Shown piece after piece: positions 25,501 through 35,399 of a stretch of 64,000 nt of DNA. The translations under genes and the position numbers were made by a program. Source of the stretch: Lepidodermella squamata. Taxonomy: Eukaryota; Gastrotricha. Location of the stretch: assembly GCA_047495785.1 (NCBI GenBank), contig JBLDXI010000007.1, positions 558,001 to 622,000 of the forward strand, in the 5' to 3' direction. The notes below the pieces were generated by a model. That model made no database searches. It was not told the origin of the DNA and was given only the letters and a program-made list of their open reading frames with translations. How positions within the stretch are numbered: position 1 is the stretch's first letter; the number at the start of each line of letters is the position of its first letter.

Positions 25501-28500
25501 GGGCTTGCCGAAAAAAACTAAAAATGATGATTTCTCTTTCATAGTGACTAACTGGCTGACACAGCACGTACACGCTAGGGTTCAGAAAACGGCGATAGGC
25601 AAAGTTCACTGTTTTTTAAATTACCAGAATGCAAATTTCACCGATCCAACTTCCTGATGAGCGCGCCGCATCGAGATAGAATGAATACACGTAGAAAAAG
25701 GTGTTGAGGCCGCTATTGATGTAAACTGGCGAGGCGGAAAAAATTAGCGAGCCAATTTTAAATACAGTTGGGACAAGGAAAGGCTACTACCACACTTCTC
25801 AAACCATTCTTACATCAGACACACACCCTATGAACTACAATTGCACCTGATCCAGAGTGCAGAATTCTACTTGTCGACAACTGCGACTATCTTGTTAATC
25901 CACATGCGAATGACGTCGCAGCCAAAATTTTCGTATCAGAAAAAGTGGCTTTTTTAACCCATGTAGTAGAATTATGAGCCGCGTGGCACGCCGCCTACAG
26001 AGGCCACGTATGAAAACATGAGGAAAACGTTCAATAAACGATGATTCATACCATAGCACATAGCAGCGTGGCAGGTGACGGCTGGGTGTAGCTTATAATG
26101 TTTGGAAAAGAGGAGCAATGCTTTTCCTTTCTCGATCCTGACGACATTGCCGCAAAAAATATTAGCAGACAAGGCAGAAAAAAACACGCAGAGCAACACG
26201 CGTTTTATAAGGTGTGTATCATTAATTCTATGAGGTGATTAAAAGGTATCATCATAATGAAAAGGCCTTGATCTTTAAAAGCATAAAAAACGCTGGCCGA
26301 TAAAAGTCAATCCGGCCAGCGGCGCTTCTTTTCGGAACACGATCAATGGGGACAAAAAACTAGGATGAAAGTGGGATTATTTTTAGCTTCATATTGCTGC
26401 CTGATTGGAATTCTGCATTAGTTTAATTCAGAGACCAACAGGCGTGAGGAGTTGAGTACAGAGATAAAAATCACACGTAGCACAGGTTTTACGCACATAT
26501 ACACAATATACACGAGTGCAACAGCCTGACTATTAGCATTGCTAAAAAATAACAGAATTTTCCTGCATCTAACCAGAAGAGAGAATTAAGTGTAATAATA
26601 TATCGCATGGCTGGTGTGGGGTGTTTTTTAGTCCTAGATTAATATCGAAAATTTTATTGCTGCTCGTTGAGAAGTGCGATTTCGTTCGCGACGTCTGGTC
26701 TGGGCTGAAGGTAGAGGCGGATGAGGGTAGTAATAATTCGCACAAAAATTGCCTGAAACGTGGTGCACGTTTTATTTATTGCCCCGCCTCTCTGTTGCGT
26801 CGCTTTGTACAATTTCCAGGGCGGTTGGGTGAAATCGGTGCCCTAAAGGTTAAGCCGTAATAAATAACCGTCATCAGGTAGGTAATCACACCGATTATTA
26901 GTCGTTATAAAAACCCGCGTGCGCCAGTCAGTCTGGCTCGCGTTGACTGCAAAAAAGTCAGGTACTTAGTAGGGATGACACTCGTTGACACTGTGTGAAA
27001 AGGTAAATAATACGGGTCGAAAAAAACGACGCCTTTGAACGACGTGACCGCATAAAAAATGACCATAACACTGGCCAAAGGTGCGCTCGTGTATCATCTC
27101 TTTGACACGCAGCGATTTAATGATCTTGGAAAAAAATTCTTGCCAACGGTGACCTACGTTGTATAATGCCTCAAGTCGTGTGTAAATTTGATGAGTAACA
27201 TTGACTTTTGGCCAGCGAAAGTGAAAATAACGATATTATTAATAATAGTAATAACAAAATTGTTTATAAACATGCTGGCTGCTAAGTTGCTAGGATAAAC
27301 CGATGAACGGTAGCTGAGTTTACTGCACAACGTTCCAAGATTGCACTATGTGGTTAGATGGAGAAAACATAAATAGCAGCATGAGACAGCGCTTGCCAGC
27401 CATGAAGAAGATAACAAACTGAGTGCGATTGCCCAGAAGCTAAATTTCGAGTCGCACATGGCTGCTGCCTACGCCGTTTAAAATGTTCCACCACACATTC
27501 CGGGGACCATTTTGCGCGCGACAATTGACGGCGCGCAATGAAGGCACCGCCTAACAAACAGCAGCAGCCTTTTGTCTTGACGCCAGCGCGACGAAGTTGG
27601 GTCATCACCTGTGCGTCTCTCTTCGCTCTCAAAGCCCGCGTGTAATACCTGCGCATCATGAAAGAGCAAAGGTAGCGCACCAACGCGAGTCTGCCCCAGT
27701 TCCGTTTTAGCGCTACTGATGATGATTTTCATGACTTTTGATTTACGCACGCGATATAGCAGCGCGCTCTAAAAATGCGGTGTATAACCAGGCGCTCATT
27801 ACAACGGCGGTTTCGCGTCGACGGCGGGGATTCTGCTCATCGCGATGCCTATCTCAGCGCGACACGACTTTTTCGCTCTTATGCACTCTCGCACATCGTC
27901 ATGTGCGGTTACACGCTGCAAAATGTCCCTCAACACCAATAACGATGTGTCATACAAATTTTAAACGCACTTCAATAATAAAAATGAAATAACTGCAATA
28001 ATTCTAGCCACAGATTTAGTCGCCGCTTAGATTTTAAACATCGACGACGGGGTTCCTTGGACCACCGCTTTTAAAAATGCCTAAATACGCTTTTATCTGC
28101 GACATGAGAGAGTATAGATAATATAGCCTGTCTTCAATAATTCATATATTTTAGGGACATGCTAAGATTAGAATACATGTAATAAGAGTGCATTAATTGT
28201 TAAAGGGCACGCGGATGATCACGGACACGATCAGGTGACTCCGGCAAAAGCTTATTAAGAGAAATGCCCGAATATAGTATGAGACAATGATGCCATTTAC
28301 GACTGACAACGCAAAAAATGCGTCGGTGAGATTATACATTGTAAAGAGAGAATGACTGTCATCAGGCAATATTATGATGAAGACGACGATAACAGCAGAC
28401 TTCACTGATACTAGAACCGAAAGTAAACACTATGTCAGAGCGAAAAAAATGGATCATAAAACATTAGCGGCATATATATTTGCAGAAAATATCGCAACAT

Positions 28501-31101
28501 GCTGGGTCAAGTTGCAGACGCAGTTGAAATACTATTCAATAACCAAACAGTTGCTCAGCCGATGCAGGAGCGATATCACCCAGCCTTCTGCAGTAAAATG
28601 CGTTCATTGACCTTAAAACGCATGACAAAATATTAACGAAAAATAGTTACGGCTTCATTGCCGATATTTAACAGAAAGTAGAAGTCGCATCCCATATCGC
28701 CAGCTGAAATATCAATCAGGCTTGCTATATAAGTAAGTGGCACAAAATGAAAACTACTGACATATCCGGCGATTTCGCATATTTATTTTAGAAAATGAAA
28801 AAGTAGCCCGGAATCGCTACCGATGTGCGAAATATTGCGCGTATATTCGTGAGAGATAGCTAAGGCAAATATGTACTTCGCTGTCTTTTTATATGTTAGC
28901 GCCTGTGACGATAGGTAGGTATATAATTTTCGCATTGGTTTCGTGTTACTACTCGGCTCTCCTGCGCTCGAGTTGCATGTCAGTCGATTTTCGAGCAAGG
29001 CACGAAAACGCAAATATATATTGCGCTTCAGCTATAAGCGCAGAAGTAATATTTCAAATTTCCGTATGGCAAGTTGGTCGTAAACATTGTCTCTAAAAAA
29101 AGAGCAAAACTGCCGAGCGTGAAGTAATCTTCCAGATGTGACTCTACCATAATACGAGAAAACGAGTTCCGGTAATATTTGCTGCAATTAAAAATAAAAA
29201 TTGGTACCTAAGTTTTGCTGTCCGAAGCTCGTGCGACTTGTATTTGATGAAGTTGAAGTTTGCAACAAGCGCAAAATGTATGCATAAAAAGTGTTTAATT
29301 GATGTTATTTTTCGATTTGCGCATCGATCCTCACTCCTTATGCGGTCATCTGTTTCTTGCGTATATATGACTTGCGCCGAGAAAAGTGACGAAAAAAAGC
29401 TCTAAAAATCTGATGTGCTATATAGTGTAGGCTGCCGTATTTTGCCCCTCCTCTATTTTTCACGCATTTCAAATCTCCGATAAAATAGAATGAAAATATT
29501 AGTAGATAGTAGCGAGTCTAATGGTCGCCAATACTGGAGTAAGCTGGGTAGAGTCGGTAGAGCTGGAGTAAGCTTTAACGAATAAGCTTCGCAGTGTCGT
29601 GAATTGCCTGTGTTGACGATAGGAGTTTTTATATCCTTGTTTTCCTCGTTTGCCGACAATACCTTCTCTTTAAATCGATCCCAGATGGACAACACGAGCA
29701 ACACGAGTGTTCGAAAAGTGTTGTAACCGGGGAAGGGGCAGGAACCTGGGCTGCCTCTCTCAGGTGGCACTGCTGTCACCTTTGAGCCACCTTGGCCGAC
29801 AGACACTCTGTGTTCGCTAATGTGGCTTTGTAAGGGGACCAGGGGAAAGTAAGAGGGAAGTGGGTGGACTCGTTCCCATATGATTCTCTTCATGACTAAT
29901 TTGATTTTTTTTCCTTTTTTGCACGGGTGTCGTAAACGAGGATTAGTTAGTGAGGCAAAGTTATTTCGTAAAAATTATGCCGGTTTGAGAACATTTCACA
30001 GTAGGTAGGTTTCGAATATTTCCTGTTAATAAAGAGGATCCGCAAGCTTGGCTGCAAGCTAAGAATCACATAATTTGCTTTTTCGATGAATTCGTTATGC
30101 TCAATAATGCTATAAACACTAGTTCCGCTAAACATGATCATGGCTATTCGGTATCTTTGATCTTTGTGTTATCGTTTTAAGCGAATATGCATTCCCTTGA
30201 AAAAGACAAAGCTGATTGTTCCGGACTTAAACCCTCCAACGCCCACGCTGAATTCACTTATGAACTCAAGAAGCGTCTTGGTAAGAAGCGGTATAAGAAG
30301 CATTCTGTGCGTTGGGTAGAATCGGGACATTATCAGTTACAAACAGGGTGTTTAAATACCTCTTTGTTTTTGGAGACAAGTTATGTGTAAGGTACTTTCA
30401 TCGAGACCTTGTTCCAGATCCCAGATGTGTTTCATCAACTCAACGACTGAAAATAGCTCAGTGAATTAATATGTTCAATTAATATGTTGTTGTTATCATA
30501 GTTATCTTCATTCAAGCAGTTCATTTTGCAATTTTTCCTGAAACGAGAAAGTAACCTGACACTAGTCGCAAAGATAAATGGAGCTTGGAACTTGGAACCT
30601 GGCAACTTGACAAAAAATACTGATTTACCATGCGGCAATTAATCTTAATTAATTTTTATTTTTATTATCAAGCTTGCATATTCAACCCTAACGATTTTAT
30701 TATTTGTTAATACTTTTTAGTTTTATAAAACTTTTCTGCGAGAGAATATGACCTTCAATCGGTGTGCATAAAGGAAAAACTGCTCGGATCGCGGTATTTT
30801 TTGGCCCAAGTTACGATAAAGGTAGTTGAGGATACATAGTTCTCAGGACCCAGTACCGACGCAGCATAATTTTTTCAATGTTTGCAGATCTTAATTTGTC
30901 ACCCTCAATTCGTCGATCATTGACCACTAATAGTCAATAGTTTCGCAATTCGCCACACACACACTTTTTCACCTCGAGTAAAACTGCGTGGAGACTTGAG
31001 CTCGTTATTAGTTATTCTGTAATTCTAGCGATTGACAGTCAACTTTCGTTTATAGATATTCGATATTATTCATAGGAGTAACCGACTGCCTCTAGCCACA
31101 A
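22580..31101. other. 8.5 kb gene-free region upstream of TOB
   Basis: No gene can be supported on either strand. The longest open frame (29893-29453, minus, 146 codons) has no recognisable domain and no splice or start context. CpG-rich patches occur near 24390-24720, 25200-25480 and 27470-27930. Short tandem runs include ACTACT at about 24814-24828 and TAGGTAGG near 28912 and 30001. The length and position suggest distal regulatory DNA of TOB plus the promoter of the plus-strand cluster that starts at 31102. Confidence 0.5.
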
Positions 31102-31509
31102 ATGGATCGCATTGTTGAAGAGCTACATTCCATGTCAGAAGATTTAGAACTGGAACCAGCGTCCTTTGCTGCCACTGCTCCTCGATTTGATAATCCTGCT
31201 GAAAAATTCGCTGCTGTCTTCTCTGAATGCTTTCTGCCGAATGCTTCTGCCACCCGAGTCTCTAAATTCGAAGTTTCGCAGCTGATAAGCAATATTGCGG
31301 ACAATACAAATATTGCGCCTCTTGCGTTGCCCCGGTTTTGTAATTCTTGTGGATCTCAGGGTGCCTCAGATAACAAAGAGGTTGCCTCATCTCACCCAGA
31401 CGTATTGAACATGCTTAGGAATGTTCTTGATCGACTATCTAGCATCGATGCCCGCCTTGAGCGGGTAGAGAAAATTGTCAATGCAGATTTTTACAGTAAA
31501 GGGTGTTGA
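31102..31509 (+). CDS. Unknown 135-aa protein with C-terminal coiled coil
   Basis: I do not recognise this protein. It is one exon, starting six nt after a CCTCTAG acceptor-like site. Residues 1-40 are acidic. A CNSC pair lies at about 80-83 in a short segment. Residues 100-130 form a likely amphipathic helix or coiled coil with Leu/Ile spaced in heptads (LRNVLDRLSSIDARLERVEK). The next gene begins 68 nt after its stop codon, so it appears to be the first member of an operon-like run with the following unknown gene and MFSD11 A. Codon use is like the neighbouring genes. It could be a small adaptor or tethering subunit, but nothing in the sequence proves that. Confidence 0.65.
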   Translation: MDRIVEELHSMSEDLELEPASFAATAPRFDNPAEKFAAVFSECFLPNASATRVSKFEVSQLISNIADNTNIAPLALPRFCNSCGSQGASDNKEVASSHPDVLNMLRNVLDRLSSIDARLERVEKIVNADFYSKGC

Positions 31510-31577
31510 GTACCGATTATTAATATTATTATTATTGTTATATAACTTGATGCTATTTTTAGAAGGCTTACTAAATC

Positions 31578-32172
31578 ATGGATATTGCTCCTGTGCTACG
31601 CCTTGCGCTTGTACCGTCTTCCTTTGACGCATTATGGTTCGACATGCGGAATCAGTTGGAAGATCCGGCTTACCTATCGAGACTTGAGGTTGAAGATCGT
31701 AAAATTCAAGGTAGATGGCGAGCTGGAACTGCAGCGACGTTAAAAGGAATTTACAACGTTTGTAGCATATACTTTCAAGTTTTATCTAATGTTCATCTGT
31801 GTTTTGTGACTTCAGCGCCGTAGAAACGTTGCCACTGCTGCCGGAGATGATTCCAGTAGTTCAAGTAGCTCAGCATCAGACGCTTACGGAGGTGCCAATG
31901 ATACTGAAACAGGCGATGTTAACGTCGGAGTTCCCACAGCCGAAGCAACCACAGCGAGTGTTGTCGACCCTTCTCTCGGCGCGGCTGTTGCCGAGGGAAC
32001 TGACAACGCCGATGTCGCTGATGATGCGGAGATCCCTACTGATACATGGATGGATGACGGTGGTGGCCTAGAGGCATTTGTGGCTGACGTGGTCTCATCT
32101 CAAATGGACATTGCCAGTGGTCATGCCAGCTCCGAGTCAAACAGTGACAATTCTGGAGGAATGCCTTCCTGA
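31578..32172 (+). CDS. Unknown 178-aa acidic protein, 2 exons
   Basis: I do not recognise this protein. Exons 31578-31757 and 31816-32172 join in phase 0 through an intron with a GTTTGT donor and a TTCAG acceptor. The first 62 residues contain hydrophobic and basic positions (LWFDMRNQLED, then GRWRAGTAATLKGIYN followed by a RRRN run across the junction) and look folded. The remaining 110 residues are acidic and low in complexity, rich in Ser, Ala, Asp and Thr, with one conserved-looking patch DTWMDDGGGLEAFVADVV near 125-143. An in-frame TAA upstream of the ATG fixes the start. It lies 68 nt after the preceding unknown gene and 110 nt before MFSD11 A. A nuclear or regulatory role is possible, but this is only inference from composition. 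Confidence 0.65.
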
Positions 32173-32282
32173 TCTCTTGCCAAAGCACTTTTGCTTTCAC
32201 TTTCTATGATATCTTTTCACGACAAATGAATTTCAACTCGGTTATTTTATCGTTCAAATAGAAAGATTACTATCGTTTAGTG

Positions 32283-34138
32283 ATGGATGACGGCGAGGCT
32301 GTGCCATTGCCGCTGGTGCCCCGGCAAACCACAGCTTCTGACAGGCTGAAAATGTTCAATGTGTTGTTGCTGGGAACTACTTTCATGCTCGTCTTCACAG
32401 CTTTTCAGACCACCGGCATGGTTTCAGTACGTTTATTGTGACTTGAAGATTTTCTAAAGATCTCCTCTCGCATGATTAGAAAAATGTGATCGATAGCATC
32501 GTTAATCAGACCAATGGCACTTACGATGGAGATGCTTTCCTCAGTTCTTCGATCATTTACGCAGTTTTTGCAGTATCGAACTGGATCGCACCTAGTGTTG
32601 TTGCTGTTATCGGCTTGCGATTCTCTTTGTTTTGTGGAGCTGTGACTTATTGGTAAATAACTTGGCTTCGACTTTTGGCTTCCTTAACAGAATTATAATT
32701 TTCAGCCTCTACATTGCTCAATTTCTCTATCCAATTGGATGGGTACTTTACGTGTGCTCTGCTTTGCTGGGAGTGGGAGCTGCCATTCTATGGACAGCCC
32801 AAGGAAGTGCATTGACGATTAACTCTGCTAAGGAAACCATGGGTCGCAACAGCGGCATTTTCTGGGCCATGCTGCAGTCTTCATTATTAATCGGCAATCT
32901 AATCGAGTTCTTTCTTTTGAAAGACCAGAAGACTTTCTCCGTAGACACGCGTCTTCTACTTTTCGGAATTTTTTCCGGTTGCGCGGTGGTGGGAACTGTG
33001 GCAATGCTGATTCTGCGATACATTCCTGAACAAGAAACTGCTAGCCGAGATGGCGATCTTCTTGAGCCGATCAAGGCTTCGCATCTGACGCAAAGCATTG
33101 ACGCCCTGAGTGAGTTGAGGAAAAAATCAAAACGGTCTGGAAATCGTCGATTTTTTTTAGAACGTTCATTCAAGCTGTTTAAAACGCGACGCATGTTGCT
33201 GCTATCAGTAACATTTGCCTACACAGGCTTGGAGCTTACGTTTTTTGCTGGAATTTACCCATCGTGTGTGGGGCAAAACATGCATTTTACTGATCCAAAG
33301 TCGCTAATTGGTCTAACGGGAATGGCAATTGGCGCTGGAGAAATCATAGGCAAAGCTCATTTTCTAAAATATCTTGAAATTTTTGAGTGCTTAGCTTTCA
33401 GGTGGTTTGCTATTCAGCATCCTTGGAAAACAGACAATCAAATTTGGCCGTGACCCCATTGTCATATTGGGTTTCCTTTTGCAAATGGGCGGCGCCTATC
33501 TGGCTTTTTTGAACCTGCCCGATAGCTGCCCTAGCGAGGAAACTGACGGTCCAGTTGTTATGGTCTCAGAGCCTATTGCGCTCGTTACGGGGTTCATGCT
33601 GGGTTTGGGCGATGCATGTTTCAACACGCAGTTGTACTCGATTCTGGGTTTTCTATACTCTGGAGCCGAGGCTTCCCCGCCAGCGTTCGCCCTCTTCAAA
33701 TTCATGCAATCCTTCGCCGCCGCGATCGCATTTTTCTACGCCAAAATTATGTTGAAGTAAGTTGAGGCAATTGAAACTAGAATTTTGCAATTTTCATGAG
33801 TAAATCGCTTTCTCTAAAGGACCATTTTGACAGCAGTTGTAATAATGAACATAGCCGGAACCCTTGCGTTCCTAGCTGTTTCCCGCTCGATCCGGCATTA
33901 TCGTTATTGATTTGACTTAACACGTGTGATATTCAATTATTATAATCCACATAATGTAAAATGGATCTGAGAATTATTTATATGAAGGTTTTTTCTGGTT
34001 TTTTACTCTGCTTTATTTTGTTTTAGGTGGCAACTTTTAATTATGGTCATTTGGGGCGTGGCTGGTACTGTCACTTTCTTGATTGTCGAACTTTCTTTGA
34101 CCACGCCAGTCGAGGTTTCATACGCTCGGATTGACTGA
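32283..34138 (+). CDS. MFSD11: UNC-93-like MFS protein, MFSD11 type (gene A)
   Basis: Exons 32283-32426, 32480-32652, 32706-33109, 33161-33349 and 33402-33756 are followed by one of two last exons, 33820-33910 or 34027-34138, giving 451 or 458 aa; human MFSD11 has 449. MFSD11 is a 12-helix orphan membrane transporter of the UNC-93 family. Matches include FTAFQTTG in helix 1, LWTAQGSALTINS, GRNSGIFWA, YTGLELTFFAGIY, KFGRDPIVILG and GLGDACFNTQLYSILGFLYS. The exon at 33161 is joined across a stop-free 51-nt intron, because removing it restores the human-like spacing ALKRSFKLF. The intron at 33350-33401 has a GC donor. MESD follows 255 nt after the distal last exon, and a paralogue lies beyond it. 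Confidence 0.92.
33820..33910 (+). other. Proximal alternative last exon of MFSD11 A
   Basis: After a CTCTAAAG acceptor this exon reads in phase with exon 5 and encodes a final membrane helix (TILTAVVIMNIAGTLAFLAV) with a short basic tail ending RHYRY and a stop. It aligns in place with the distal last exon 34027-34138, so use of one should exclude the other. Confidence 0.75.
34027..34138 (+). other. Distal alternative last exon of MFSD11 A
   Basis: After a TGTTTTAG acceptor this exon, in the same phase, encodes WQLLIMVIWGVAGTVTFLIV, close to the last helix of human MFSD11 (WQLLVMVIFGFFGTISFFTV), with a tail ending SYARID. It is the better match to the ancestral last exon. Confidence 0.8.
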
Positions 34139-34393
34139 GAACAAAGTTCATAAACACTACCAATTTTTATTGTAAGCTTTGTGATTCAACATGCTCGTTC
34201 GATTAATTTTTATAGTGCGCCAGATATTTGATTAATTTGCTATAAGCGAAATTTATCTGCAATATTGTGTTAACTCTAGTATTATTTTTAATCTATGATG
34301 CGTCCAAATTTACTAGTTAATGCGGCAAAAGAGTACACGCCATGCCTTTATCAATGCCAATTTGTTATCTCATAGATACAATTTAACCGAGAA

Positions 34394-35042
34394 ATGAAAA
34401 GTGTTGCCCTTATCTCCATCGCCGTCCTGGTCCTTTTTTCGGTCTTGTCGTCCGCGAAAAACGACAAGGCTGGCAAGAAGAAGAAAAGCATTGCTGATAT
34501 GACAGATGCGGAAATCGAGCAGTTGTACGAGCAGTGGGAGGAGGGCGACGAGCCGCTGGACGAGGACGAATTGCCAGCCTGGCAGAAAAAGCAGCAACCA
34601 CCTAACATCGATCTTTCAAAGCTCAATATGAACGACCCTGAAAGTGTTATTGCTGCGTCCAAAAAAGGAAAATCAATTATGATGTTTGTTGCTGTTTCAG
34701 GTGAGCTCTATTTCTGGACATTTTCAACCATTATCCTCTTATTTTCCAGGCAATCCTAATCCAAGGGAATTGGAAGATATAACCGGTTTATGGCAGCAAA
34801 GTCTGCATAATGCTCAAGAAGAAGTAACTCGCTACATTATTGACCAAAATCGAGCTATTTTCATGGTTCAAGATGGTGCTCGGGCTTGGCCTGTGAAAGA
34901 CTTCCTAATTAAACAGGATAAGTGCCTAAGCGTGACAATTGAAGGCCGGACTTACCATGGCAAGGCGAGTCCTGATTTCGGGAAAGAACCTGTTGCGGCA
35001 GGTACTGAAACCCCAGGCAAAAAACCGAATAGTGAATTGTGA
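34394..35042 (+). CDS. MESD: MESD/Boca, LDL-receptor-family chaperone
   Basis: Exons 34394-34700 and 34750-35042 give 199 aa. Mesd is an endoplasmic reticulum chaperone needed to fold the beta-propeller/EGF modules of LDL-receptor-related proteins, including the Wnt co-receptors LRP5/6. A signal peptide spans about residues 1-20, then a lysine-rich stretch and the family block DMTDAEIEQLYEQWEEGDEP with DEDELPAW. The structured core continues with SGNPNPRELEDITGLWQQSL, and YIIDQNRAIFMVQDG and YHGKAS follow. The C-terminus is NSEL, a possible weak variant of the KDEL-type ER retention signal; vertebrate Mesd ends REDL. An acceptor-like CTCATAG ends 18 nt upstream of the ATG. It sits between the two MFSD11 paralogues. 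Confidence 0.95.
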
Positions 35043-35399
35043 TGAAGCCAATCATTGCCTTAATTTATAAACATTATTGCCTCAATCGGTTGCTTTTACT
35101 GCTGATTCTATCAGGGAACTTTCCTTGTGATAATCTCAATTGATACATTTTTAAACCTTATTTTTTGTTTGTTTTAGGTGCTTAAATTTGATAGGCTTGG
35201 TTTGTGGCGGAAGTCCTTCGCGTAAAAACTATTGACTCGGGTAGCCTTGGTGGCATTGACCAAAACAGAGTATAAGACCTGTCGTATAAGGTAAAATCGT
35301 TTGTGTTGAATAATTGATTCGAGCTGGCAAACAATTGACAGCTTTGTTTGCCTGGAAAATAGTGATTTTTTGAAGTTCTTGACCATGGAGTGATAGAGC

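Noticed and set aside
29453-29893. Minus-strand open frame of 146 codons in the 8.5 kb gene-free region
   Set aside because: No recognisable domain, biased composition and no splice partners. It is the longest of many chance frames there.
30187-30390. Plus-strand open frame of 67 codons with a basic middle
   Set aside because: Too short, no known motif and no neighbouring exon with fitting phase.
31102-32172. Joining the two unknown genes into one
   Set aside because: Tested junctions from the first gene into the second lose frame or meet a stop, and an in-frame TAA precedes the second ATG.
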